In this document: positions 47,832 to 56,984 of the stretch, piece after piece
Layout of the letters: each line of letters starts with the position of its first letter
Numbering within the stretch: the first letter of the stretch is position 1
Source: Bacillota bacterium
GTDB lineage: Bacteria; Bacillota; Limnochordia; DTU080
NCBI GenBank assembly: GCA_012840225.1
Contig: DULU01000089.1
Location: forward strand, 19,663 to 83,662
Direction of reading: 5' to 3'
DNA: 64,000 bases
Notes under the pieces: generated by a model
Told to the model about the DNA's origin: nothing
The model's database searches: none
The model's input: only the letters and a program-made list of their open reading frames with translations
Position numbers and translations under genes: made by a program

Positions 47832-50045
47832 TCATCCGTCAATGGCCCTGGTTTTGTTGATCTCCGCTTGCATATTGACCAGGCGGTAATAGATGCCTTT
47901 CTTCACCAGCAATTCATCATGGGTGCCTATTTCGGCGATCTTGCCGTCGTCCAACACCACCAGCCTGTCGGCGTTGCGCAGGGTGGAGAGCCGGTGGGCG
48001 ATGGCGAAGGTGGTGCGGCCTTTAACCAGTCTGGCAATAGCCTCCTGGATCTGCCGTTCGGTTTCGGTGTCGACCGAGGCGGTGGCTTCATCCATGATCA
48101 ATATTTTGGGATCATGCAAAATAGCCCGGGCAATGGAGATTCTCTGCCGCTCGCCAACCGACAGCTTGGTGCCTCGCTCTCCCACCTGGGTATCATAGCC
48201 GTCCGGCTTGTTGACGATGAAGTTGTGAGCGTTGGCCGCCCTGGCCGCCCGCACGATCTCCTCGCGGGTGGCGTCTGGTTTGCCGTAGGCGATGTTTTCA
48301 GCGATGGTGCCGTTGAAGAGGAACGGCTCCTGCAGCACCATACCGATGCGGCTGCGCAGGCTGTCCAGCCTGATCTCCTTCAGGTTCACGCCGTCCAGGA
48401 GGATCTCCCCTTCGTCGGGATCATATAAGCGGCACAGGAGATTGATGAGGGTGCTCTTCCCCACTCCCGAGCGGCCGACCAAGCCGATCATCTCCCCGGG
48501 TTTGACGTTCAGGTTGATGTTTTTCAGTACCGGCTTGTAACGCTCATAACCGAAGATCACCCCGCGAAACTCCACCTTGCCGGCGATATCCTCCAGGTGG
48601 CGGGCTTTGGGATCCTGATAGGGCTCGGGTTGGGAGTCGATCACCTCGAAAATGCGCTCGGCTCCGGCCAAAGCCCTGGTCATCCAGTTGTTCAGCTGGG
48701 AGATCCACTGCAGCGGCCCATACAATATAGTCTGATACATGGTGAACATGATCAGCTCACCGGCGGTGATCTCCCCGGCCAGCACCCGGCGGGCGCCGAA
48801 GAAGTAGACCAAGAGAAAGCCGATGCCGGCCGTGAAGTTCATGGTGGTGAAGAAGGTGAACCAGAGCCGGTCGGCCCGGGTGCCGATCTGGCAGACCGCC
48901 TCATTGCGCTGGTCGAGGCGGCTTATTTCCCGCACTTCCTGGGCAAAGGCTTTGACCACCTTAATGCCGGTGATCGACTCATTCAGGTACGCTGAAAAAT
49001 TAGACCATTTTTGACTCCAGGTGTACCAAGACTGGCGCAGGTGCTTCCAGAAGGCGGCTCCTCCCAACACCAGGAGAGGCGCCGGCACCAAAGCCAACAG
49101 AGCCAGCCACCAGTCATGGATCAACAGCACCACCGCCACGCCCACAATCAACACGATGTTGGAGAGCAGGTAGGGCAAGCCGTCCACCAGCAACCCTTGC
49201 AGGCGGTCGGAGTCGGTGGTGACGCGGGACATGATGGCACCGATCTGGCGTTTGTCATAAAAGCGCAAGGTCAGCCGCTCCAGGGTGCGGTAAATATGCG
49301 CCCTGATGTCCCTGGTCACCTTGGCGCTCAAGGCGGCCACAATCCAGCTGTGCGTCAGTCCGGCCAAGGCCTCGGCCACATATACGCCGAGCAGGGCCAA
49401 GATCAGCCATATCAGAAGACCGGTTTCCTGGCCCAGCAATACCCGGTCGATCAGCATCCTGGTCACCCGGGGCGGCACCAGCCGGGCACCTGTGCTGGCT
49501 AAAGCCACTACGGCCAAAGCCAGGGCGCTCGGCCAATAGGGTTTCATGTAGCCGGCGATGCGCATGAAGACGGCCACTTTGCGCACACAAGCCGGGCACA
49601 GCCCGCCGGGCTCCGGCAAGAGGCGGCGGCATTTGGAGCAGCGCTTGGCTTCCTCCGCTGCCGGTACACCCGGGTCCTCGCCCTTGGCCAGTTTCTCGAT
49701 CATCCTGGCTGCCTCGGCAAAGCGTTCCGTGAGGGAACTGGAGAAATATAACGCCTCAATCAGCTTCAGCCCCACCAGGAACTGCAGCCGGCCGCCGCCG
49801 ACCAGCGGGTCCACCTTGGCCCACTTCACGTCCCGGATGGGATATTCGGCAATATGCCAGGCCTCCGAGGTCTGCTGCGGACGGAATACCATTATTCTCT
49901 CATGGGTGGCCACCAGCCACCCGGTCACATATTGGTCGGGTATGGCCATGTCGGTAGCCAGGCTGATGATTATTTCCTCACCATGCGGCAGGCGCTCGGC
50001 CACCAGGCAGGCTATTGTTTCCGGTAACGGCCATTTGACTTGCAT
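47832..50045 (-). CDS. ABC exporter (fused TMD-NBD) with N-terminal extension and zinc ribbon
   Basis: Zinc ribbon CSKCRRLLPEPGGLCPAC; GLVGRSGVGKSTLINLLCRLYDPDEG; LSVGERQRISIARAILHDPKILIMDEATASVD. Start MQVKWPLPE at 50045 (track 50174). Confidence 0.93.
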   Translation of the reverse strand: MQVKWPLPETIACLVAERLPHGEEIIISLATDMAIPDQYVTGWLVATHERIMVFRPQQTSEAWHIAEYPIRDVKWAKVDPLVGGGRLQFLVGLKLIEALYFSSSLTERFAEAARMIEKLAKGEDPGVPAAEEAKRCSKCRRLLPEPGGLCPACVRKVAVFMRIAGYMKPYWPSALALAVVALASTGARLVPPRVTRMLIDRVLLGQETGLLIWLILALLGVYVAEALAGLTHSWIVAALSAKVTRDIRAHIYRTLERLTLRFYDKRQIGAIMSRVTTDSDRLQGLLVDGLPYLLSNIVLIVGVAVVLLIHDWWLALLALVPAPLLVLGGAAFWKHLRQSWYTWSQKWSNFSAYLNESITGIKVVKAFAQEVREISRLDQRNEAVCQIGTRADRLWFTFFTTMNFTAGIGFLLVYFFGARRVLAGEITAGELIMFTMYQTILYGPLQWISQLNNWMTRALAGAERIFEVIDSQPEPYQDPKARHLEDIAGKVEFRGVIFGYERYKPVLKNINLNVKPGEMIGLVGRSGVGKSTLINLLCRLYDPDEGEILLDGVNLKEIRLDSLRSRIGMVLQEPFLFNGTIAENIAYGKPDATREEIVRAARAANAHNFIVNKPDGYDTQVGERGTKLSVGERQRISIARAILHDPKILIMDEATASVDTETERQIQEAIARLVKGRTTFAIAHRLSTLRNADRLVVLDDGKIAEIGTHDELLVKKGIYYRLVNMQAEINKTRAIDG

Positions 50046-50086
50046 AAAATACCTCCCAGAGCCTCTTTTTCCCTGAAAATGAGGAC

Positions 50087-50114
50087 AAAAAAACCACGGC
50101 AACGGACGCCGTGG
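50087..50114 (-). terminator. Intrinsic terminator inside the 5' leader of the ABC exporter gene
   Basis: Minus: CCACGGC-GTCCGTT-GCCGTGG-TTTTTTT, ~40 nt upstream of the start codon. Confidence 0.8.
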
Positions 50115-50272
50115 CTCAGGAGGCAGGTATAGCACCGGATGACTCACGGTGACAAAATACCTGTTCGAGCACACGGACGTACAAGGATACCAACTACTGG
50201 ATGGATAACGGCATATCCACTGATCACTTTGTGCACACCCCCTATTTCCCGATACTTAATGATACAGCTACC
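50087..50272 (-). ncRNA. Candidate structured cis-regulatory leader (unknown class)
   Basis: Contains hairpin CAGGTAT...CACCG...CGGTG..ATACCTG (50124-50163), hairpin TGGATA-TGCCGT-TATCCA, and a terminal intrinsic terminator. Confidence 0.5.
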
Positions 50273-50278
50273 TTCCAC

Positions 50279-50307
50279 ATTTTATACTCCCATACAATAG
50301 ATAGCAA
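50279..50307 (-). promoter_or_regulatory. Predicted promoter TTGCTA-N17-TAAAAT for the ABC exporter transcript
   Basis: -35 at 50302-50307, -10 at 50279-50284. Confidence 0.6.
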
Positions 50308-50331
50308 CATTTAATTGATTAATTTTATTTA

Positions 50332-50622
50332 TTGACCGGTCATGCTGAAAAATGGGGCGGGCGAGAGACGGAAATGGAGGTTAACGGCTGCATGATGAGG
50401 GAAATCACCTATGAGGCGGGCGGCAGAGTGAGCGGTGAGCCGGCGACAGAGGCCGCGTATATAGCAGCGGCAGCTCCGGTTTCCTCACAGCTCATGGCCA
50501 TCCTGGATCAACAAGTAGCCCTGAAAAACGCCTTGTTGAACACACCGACATCCCGCAGATTTCAGGCCACCGTGCTGGGTCTGGCGACCCTGCAGATGCT
50601 CAACCAGGTGCGGCGCTCCTAA
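50332..50622 (+). CDS. Hypothetical protein, <=96 aa
   Basis: Open frame with plausible internal start at 50374; no family recognised. Confidence 0.4.
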   Translation: MTGHAEKWGGRETEMEVNGCMMREITYEAGGRVSGEPATEAAYIAAAAPVSSQLMAILDQQVALKNALLNTPTSRRFQATVLGLATLQMLNQVRRS

Positions 50623-50725
50623 CGCCGCATCCGCCTGCCCCACTCTCCTCCCCTCACCTCCGGGTACAAAGGCTGCCGCCACAATACCGGCAGCGGTCGC
50701 AGTGCGGGCTGCTGCCGGGATACAC

Positions 50726-50773
50726 AAAAAAGCACCGCTTCTCTCCTCAAAGGCGCAGGAGAAAAGCGGCGCC
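50726..50773 (-). terminator. Intrinsic terminator after 50825..51811
   Basis: Minus: GCGCCGCTTTTCTCCT...AGGAGAGAAGCGGTGC followed by TTTTTTG. Confidence 0.8.
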
Positions 50774-50824
50774 AATTTTCACCGGTCGCAGCCAAAACCA
50801 GCACAGTCCGGCTGTTCCCGGAGC

Positions 50825-51811
50825 TTAGAATTTGAAGGAACCCTGTATCATGGCCGTGTTGATGTTGCTCTTGAACATATCGGTCGAACCGGCCGCCATA
50901 TCCAGGCGCAGCGGTCCAAGATAGATGCCCAATCCGGCCGTGGTGAGCGGCTCGTCGACGTCAGGACGCTTGACCTGCCCGACGCGGAACTTGAAGATCA
51001 AAAGGCCGGCTTCGGCACCAATATGGGTGGTACCGTCCTCTTCCATGTCGGCCGCCAGCACCAGGCCCAACACCGGCAGCTTCAGAGCGGCGCCATAGCG
51101 GATCACCATGTCGGGCTTGATCTTTTCCGTGCCGAGAGCAGTCTCCATCTTCACGGTACCATAAACATTGCGGGCTGAAATCCCTACAGACAAGGGCCCG
51201 CCTTCAGCAATCAACCCGGCATTCAGGAGAATACCGCTTACCGGCTGGGTGGATTGGGAGTCTACCATGTTTCCGTCTTCATCAAAAGTAGCCGTCGTCA
51301 GCCCCTCAACGAGGCGATCGGCGCTCAGGCCGAAGCGCAGGCGCAAAAGTCCCAGATTGAGGACCTGGCCGCCTATGCCGGCGGAAATCCGGCCGCTGTA
51401 ATACACCGTCCCATCACCGGTATCCTCATCTTTCATAGCCAGGCCGTTGACAAAGGCGCCTAACCCCAGGCTGCCCAGGCTGAACCCGGCCAGCCCGTTG
51501 ATATCCAGTTGCTCCACCTCTTCCAGCGCCTCGTCGATCCTGCTGATGTCGGACAAAAGATCCGCATTGGAGCTGTCAAGGCCGACGGTCAACTCAACAA
51601 AGGATCTTCCTAAGCCGGCCGGGTTATACTGCAAAGCGGATATGTCTCCGGCTACGGCAGTATAGGCTCCTCCCATGGCGTAGGCGCGGGCGCTGGGATA
51701 CTCCGCGGAAAAACTGCTGTTATATCCTTCGGCAGCAGCCGGGATAGCAACAAGTGTTGCCGCCAACGCTAACGCCAGGATGATCGATATACCTCTCATG
51801 CGGTTGATCAT
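50825..51811 (-). CDS. Outer-membrane beta-barrel-like protein
   Basis: Signal peptide; AEYPSARAYAMGGAYTAVAGDISALQYNPAGLG (OM transporter-like start); ends AMIQGSFKF. Confidence 0.75.
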   Translation of the reverse strand: MINRMRGISIILALALAATLVAIPAAAEGYNSSFSAEYPSARAYAMGGAYTAVAGDISALQYNPAGLGRSFVELTVGLDSSNADLLSDISRIDEALEEVEQLDINGLAGFSLGSLGLGAFVNGLAMKDEDTGDGTVYYSGRISAGIGGQVLNLGLLRLRFGLSADRLVEGLTTATFDEDGNMVDSQSTQPVSGILLNAGLIAEGGPLSVGISARNVYGTVKMETALGTEKIKPDMVIRYGAALKLPVLGLVLAADMEEDGTTHIGAEAGLLIFKFRVGQVKRPDVDEPLTTAGLGIYLGPLRLDMAAGSTDMFKSNINTAMIQGSFKF

Positions 51812-52113
51812 TTACCTCCTCCTTCTCATATACACACATTGTTTGCTTAATTTTCCACATCGGGAAGATCATTACCTGCAGGTTTAATGAAAGAGTTGCC
51901 TTCCGGGTGGAATTTCTTTTGTTAAATTTATGATATTCATCTTTCTGTGATTTGCCAGTGACTCTTATCACAAGAAGGCGGCCATTTTCTTCATCCCGGC
52001 CAAACCGTTATGAAAATATACCGGCCTGGTGCAGGAATATCTTTCCCCTTTGTTGTAATTGTACTTATAAACCCAATACATGTTATATTTCCGAGGAAAG
52101 GACGGTGTTGTCA

Positions 52114-53436
52114 ATGTTGTTTAGGTTTGAGAAGTTAATGTCGTCGTTCATGGTCACCATTCTTCTTCTGGCCGCCCTTGGCCTGACCTGTGCGGCTGCC
52201 CCCGCCCAGGAGATCAGGCTGTCGCTGATGATGTATGGCGACGATTCGCAGAAATACTTCTTCGATCTGATTAAGGAAGGTTTCGAGCGGGACAATCCGG
52301 GATACAAGCTTGATTACGAAATAGTTGCCTACGCTCAGTACATAGAAAAAATCCAGGTGCTCTTCGCCACCGGCACAGCCCCGGATGTCTTTCTCACCTG
52401 GGCACAGTACAAACCACTCTTCGTGGAAAGCGGCATGCTTCTCGATGTCACCGAGCGCATCAACCGCAGTGAAGTGGTGAAGCTGGACCAATTTTTCCCG
52501 GTGATCAAGGACAACATCTCCTACCAGGGCCGCATGTGGGGAACACCCTGGGGATTCAACTCCACTGTCTGGATCGCCAACCTTGATCTGCTCAACGAGG
52601 CCGGCATAGCTTTCCCCGGATATGATTGGACGGTGGACGACCTGCGGGAAATTTCACGCAAAATAGCCCGTCCGGAGCAGAAGATATTCGGTACGGTAAA
52701 CCCGATCACTTCCGGTGACGGTCATACCATTCAATGGTTCATTAACTGGGCCGGTCATGGCTATGTCGACGAAACCGGACGCAAAGTGCTGGTCAATTCC
52801 AACAAGGCGGTGGAAATGGTGGATTACTGGCGGGAGCTGGCGCTGGACCTCGCCGTTATCCCCTCCAGCAGATACCCCCGCACTTCCGGCGCCACCTTCC
52901 TCGGCACCGGCGACCTGGCTTTCTGGCAGTGCTGGACGACGGAAACCCAGAGGCTGATCACTTTCAGGCAGCAGGGCATCGAGCCGGTGCGCTGGCGTTT
53001 CACCACCTATCCGAAAGCTGCGAACGGGCAGGGGCATTTTGCCCAGGGACACCTCTGGAGCATCCCGGCCAACAGCAAACGTCCGGATGATGCCTGGAAA
53101 CTGCTGGAATGGCTGGGCAGCGAAGCCTGTGATTACATCTGGGCCTCCTCGCAGCGCACCCCGCCGGTAATGCCCAACGTCAGGCACTGGAATGCCTATA
53201 ACCAGCTCCTGAGCGAGCGGGATCGCCAGGAAGTGCTCAACTTCATAGTCAATGTGGTGTATGGACAGGGTTATGCTCAGGATCTCTCCTACTGGCCGAC
53301 CTACGGCGAGATGTCCACCATCATAAAAGCGCAATTGGGCCAGGTATATGCCGGCAATATCTCCGCCAAAATGGCCATGGATCAGGCGGCGGCGCAGATG
53401 CAGATAGTCTTGGACGAATACTGGAGCAAGAAGTGA
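52114..53436 (+). CDS. Extracellular solute-binding protein, family 1
   Basis: MLFRFEKLMSSFMVTILLLAALGLTCAAAPAQEIRLSLMMYGDDSQKYFFDLIKEGFERDNPGYKL; start corrected from 51952. Confidence 0.88.
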   Translation: MLFRFEKLMSSFMVTILLLAALGLTCAAAPAQEIRLSLMMYGDDSQKYFFDLIKEGFERDNPGYKLDYEIVAYAQYIEKIQVLFATGTAPDVFLTWAQYKPLFVESGMLLDVTERINRSEVVKLDQFFPVIKDNISYQGRMWGTPWGFNSTVWIANLDLLNEAGIAFPGYDWTVDDLREISRKIARPEQKIFGTVNPITSGDGHTIQWFINWAGHGYVDETGRKVLVNSNKAVEMVDYWRELALDLAVIPSSRYPRTSGATFLGTGDLAFWQCWTTETQRLITFRQQGIEPVRWRFTTYPKAANGQGHFAQGHLWSIPANSKRPDDAWKLLEWLGSEACDYIWASSQRTPPVMPNVRHWNAYNQLLSERDRQEVLNFIVNVVYGQGYAQDLSYWPTYGEMSTIIKAQLGQVYAGNISAKMAMDQAAAQMQIVLDEYWSKK

Positions 53437-53493
53437 GCCTGACCGGTCTCGCCCCCTATTGATGATGGAGAGCAAAAAAATGTGAACAAAGAT

Positions 53494-53565
53494 GGCCCGG
53501 AGCTCGGCTCTCTGAGCCGGCCGCCGGTTGGCGGTGCGGATACTGACGGAGAGCAACTCCGGGCC
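53494..53565. other. Structured three-way-junction element, probable terminator/processing structure
   Basis: Outer stem GGCCCGGAG/CTCCGGGCC enclosing hairpins CGGCTC-TCT-GAGCCG and CCGCC-GGTT-GGCGG, between convergent genes. Confidence 0.5.
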
Positions 53566-53686
53566 TCTTCATGCTTTCATGCCGCTGCAGAACAAAAGTG
53601 GCGGCGCAGTCCGGCCATCGCCGGGGTGATCCAGGTATATTCCGCCTCATTATATAGCCAAAAGTGCTGATGGGCATCGATCTTGA

Positions 53687-54733
53687 TCATGCCCCATCCT
53701 CCGCATAAAGGACCACTTTCAGCGCCACACCCGGTTGGCTGTGCATCAGCTCCAACGCCTCCGCCGCCCGCCGCAGAGGAAAGCGGTGCGTGATCATGGT
53801 ACGAGTGGCGATATGCCCTCCGGCCAGGATAGAGATAGCTCTGGGAAACATGCGGCAGCTGTTGCGGGAGCCGAAGACATCCAGCTCTTTGCGCATCAGC
53901 TGTACGGTATCCACAGTGATGGGCCCTTTGTTCCAGCCGACCAAAGAGAGCCGACCGGCATGCCCCAGGCAGTCGATGGCGGCGGCAGTCGAGGCCGGAT
54001 GGCCTGTGGCTTCAATGGCTACTGTGGCCAGATCGCCTTTGGTCCATTCTTTTACAGCTTCGAGCAAAACCGGCGCCGTGCCGGGTCCCGTCCAGCCGGC
54101 CACATTGATGGTAGCGGCCGCCCCGAGCTTCTCTGCCAATCTCAGGCGCTCAGGGAGCACATCGACCACCAAGGCGGCGGCGCCTAGATAGGAGGTGACC
54201 ACCTGCAGGGCCAAAAGGCCAATTGTACCGGCGCCGAAGATGATCACCTGGTCTGCTGCCGACACCCCGGCACGAAACACCGCCTGGCAGGCGATGGTGA
54301 GCGGCTCGACCAGCACCGCCGTATCCAGATCCATCTCCTCCGGGACGCGATATAGGTTCAGGGTGGGAACGACGAAATAATCCTGAAAACCGCCGTCCAC
54401 ATGCACACCCATCACCTGCAGGTGCACACAGGTGTTATAGCGCCCCTTGCGGCAGGCTATACAGCTGCCGCAGGGGAGCAGAGGTTCTATCACCACTCTG
54501 GCGCCGAGCAGGCTGTCGTCGCCCGAGCCGCATTGCACCACCTCGCCCACCATCTCGTGCCCGATGACCCGGGGATAGACCACCAAAGGAGAGACGCCCT
54601 GGTAAGCGGCCAGATCCGAACCGCATATCCCGCCTTGCAAAAAACGCAGCAGCACTTCACCGCGAGTGGGTGCAGCTACCGGCCGCTCAACCAGAGCCGC
54701 TTCATACGGTTTTTTCACCATTACTGCATGCAA
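53687..54733 (-). CDS. Zinc-dependent medium-chain alcohol/sorbitol dehydrogenase
   Basis: GGICGSDLAAYQG; VIGHEMVGEV; GSCIACRKGRYNTCVHLQVMGVHVDGGFQDY; VIIFGAGTIGLLALQV. Confidence 0.93.
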   Translation of the reverse strand: MHAVMVKKPYEAALVERPVAAPTRGEVLLRFLQGGICGSDLAAYQGVSPLVVYPRVIGHEMVGEVVQCGSGDDSLLGARVVIEPLLPCGSCIACRKGRYNTCVHLQVMGVHVDGGFQDYFVVPTLNLYRVPEEMDLDTAVLVEPLTIACQAVFRAGVSAADQVIIFGAGTIGLLALQVVTSYLGAAALVVDVLPERLRLAEKLGAAATINVAGWTGPGTAPVLLEAVKEWTKGDLATVAIEATGHPASTAAAIDCLGHAGRLSLVGWNKGPITVDTVQLMRKELDVFGSRNSCRMFPRAISILAGGHIATRTMITHRFPLRRAAEALELMHSQPGVALKVVLYAEDGA

Positions 54734-54739
54734 TTTTCT

Positions 54740-55741
54740 CTACCCCCTATAATAAGCCGCGGCCGGCCACTCAGCCTCCCGGCCGCTCGGCCAGACCTGA
54801 TCGCGCCCCGGCTGCAAAATCCTCTGCACGGCTGCCAGTATCTCCTCATCAGGTTCTTGCTCGATAGCCGCTATATTGCTCTCGACGTGCCTGACTTTGG
54901 ACATACCCACCAGCATGGTATCGATTCCCTCCTGCCGGTAGGCAAATTGCAAGCTCAATGCGGCGATATCCACACCCCGCTCCCGGCAATAGGCGGCGGC
55001 TTGGCGGCAACACTCCCGAAGTATGGGCGGAGCCGGATGCCATGGCGGCGGTCCTTTCTGCGTCAGGAGTCCCATGGCGGTTACAGAGGCGTTTATCATG
55101 CCGGTGCCTTTCTCCGCCGCCACCGGCAGGAGCCAGGTCTTCAGCAAGGTATTGGTCAGGTTGCAGTGACAATATGACAAGACCACATCCAGGCGGCACT
55201 GCTCAAGAGCATGGCGCAGCACGGAAAGCGGATAGCCTGTCATGCCGACAAAGCGGCACTTACCCTGCACCTTTAGCTCCAGCAAAGTCTGGTAAGCTTC
55301 GCCCAGTACCTCGTCAGGGGTGCCGAATTCTATATCGTGGAGCTGCAGGATATCCACATAATCGGTGCGCAGCCGGCGGAGGCTTTCCTCCACACTGCGC
55401 ATCAATCCGCGGCGGCTGAAATCAAAACGATCCTCGGTGAGGCGGCCGGCTTTGGTGGCCAGGATCACCTGCGACCTCAATCCCAAAAGCGCCTCTCCCA
55501 ACACTTCTTCCGCTCTGGTTAAGCCGTAATAGGGACTGACGTCGAAAAAATTGATACCCAGATCCACGGCCTTATGCACAGCCTGGAGGCATTCGGCCGT
55601 GTCCACCGGCCCGAAGACTCCCCCCAACGGGGAGGCGCCAAAAGACAGGGCGCTGACACGCAAGCCGGTTTGGCCCAACATTCTGTATTCCAACTGCTTC
55701 ACCCCACAATGGTATGGATACCATTTTCGGGAAGAAACCAT
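54740..55741 (-). CDS. Aldo/keto reductase
   Basis: MLGQTGLRVSALSFGASPLGGVFGPVD; NFFDVSPYYGLTRAEEVLGEAL; DYVDILQLHDIEFG. Confidence 0.92.
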   Translation of the reverse strand: MVSSRKWYPYHCGVKQLEYRMLGQTGLRVSALSFGASPLGGVFGPVDTAECLQAVHKAVDLGINFFDVSPYYGLTRAEEVLGEALLGLRSQVILATKAGRLTEDRFDFSRRGLMRSVEESLRRLRTDYVDILQLHDIEFGTPDEVLGEAYQTLLELKVQGKCRFVGMTGYPLSVLRHALEQCRLDVVLSYCHCNLTNTLLKTWLLPVAAEKGTGMINASVTAMGLLTQKGPPPWHPAPPILRECCRQAAAYCRERGVDIAALSLQFAYRQEGIDTMLVGMSKVRHVESNIAAIEQEPDEEILAAVQRILQPGRDQVWPSGREAEWPAAAYYRG

Positions 55742-55796
55742 TTATTCCTCTTTCCGTACCGGGACAAACGGCGGATTAAAATCAGGGCGGCACATT

Positions 55797-56825
55797 TCAG
55801 GCCGGCAGACGGCAGCCGCAGGAGCGGCGGATGATCAAGCGCGGCTGGAAAACCACCTGCCGCTCGGTGGCCGGCCCCCGATCGCACAGGCGCTCGTGCA
55901 GCATCTCCATAGCCGTCACCCCCATGTTGTAGGCATCCTGCGCCATGACGGTGAGAAAAGGATCGATGGCGGCCGCCATTTCAATATCGTCGAAAGATAC
56001 CAAAGCCATCTGCTCCGGAACCTTGATGCCCCGCTCCCGCAAAGCCGACATGGCTCCGGCGGCGAGAAAGTTATTGGTGGCATATATGGCCGTGGGCGGT
56101 GCACCAAGACTCAACAAGGTCTGCACGGCGGCGCGCCCCCCGGCCATGGTGAGAGGTACATGGCAGATAAGCTGATCGTCTATTGGCAAGCCCTGCTGCC
56201 GCAAAGCCTCTTCATAGCCCGCCAGGCGTTCGGCGGCCACGCTCACCTTCGACAAACCGAGCAGCAGGGCAATGCGGGTGTGGCCATGCCCCAGGAGGTG
56301 CTCGGTCAGCTCCTTGCTGCCGAGGCGATTGTTGCTGACCACCGTATCTTTGGCCAACCCGCCTTCCAGGCGGCGGTCGACGGCCACGATCGGCGGGACC
56401 AAAGCGGGATTCAAACCGTCGAACACATGGATCAAATGTTTCCCCGAGCTGTCGGCCGAAACCAGGATGATCCCGTCGATCCGCTGCTGCAGCAGGGTGA
56501 CCAGGTAGTCCTGCTCCTTGGCGGTGTTCTCATCGGTGTTGCACAGGATCACCCGCAGTTTCCGCTGGTGGGCGATATCCTCCACTCCCCGGACCACGGT
56601 GGTGAAAAAGGGATTGGTGACATCAGTTACCAGCACGGCAACGGAACCGCTGGTGCCTGAGCGCAAGGTGCGGGCCGCCAGGTTGGGCACAAACCCCAAC
56701 TCCTTAATGGCCTGCTCCACCCGCCTCTTCGTATCGGGACGCACCTTGCTGCTGCCGTTGATCACCCGCGACACCGTCACAGGAGCCACCCCGGCTCTCT
56801 CCGCCACTTCGCGTACAGTAACCAC
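55797..56825 (-). CDS. LacI-family transcriptional regulator
   Basis: MVTVREVAERAGVAPVTVSRVINGSSKVRPDTKRRVEQAIKELGFVPN. Confidence 0.96.
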   Translation of the reverse strand: MVTVREVAERAGVAPVTVSRVINGSSKVRPDTKRRVEQAIKELGFVPNLAARTLRSGTSGSVAVLVTDVTNPFFTTVVRGVEDIAHQRKLRVILCNTDENTAKEQDYLVTLLQQRIDGIILVSADSSGKHLIHVFDGLNPALVPPIVAVDRRLEGGLAKDTVVSNNRLGSKELTEHLLGHGHTRIALLLGLSKVSVAAERLAGYEEALRQQGLPIDDQLICHVPLTMAGGRAAVQTLLSLGAPPTAIYATNNFLAAGAMSALRERGIKVPEQMALVSFDDIEMAAAIDPFLTVMAQDAYNMGVTAMEMLHERLCDRGPATERQVVFQPRLIIRRSCGCRLPA

Positions 56826-56984
56826 CCCATCACCCTCTCGCCTCCAGCCGGCCGGCCGTCAGGCAATATTTAAAACTCTTGCCCTTGCCGGCCGGCTTTC
56901 CTTGTGGTAAGTGTGCAGAGAGATACTTCGCTCCGACGGGCGGCAATCCTGTCAACAGCCTATATCCTGGACCGCCGGCCGCTT

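Noticed and set aside
50120-50272. T-box or yybP-ykoY identity for the ABC exporter leader
   Set aside because: No AGGGUGGNACCGCG T-box sequence and no recognisable Mn2+ aptamer core; class left unknown.
55551-56660. 369-aa + strand ORF, and 26140..27129 + and 60300..61262 -
   Set aside because: Antisense shadows of the LacI/AKR, malic enzyme and Gfo/Idh genes.
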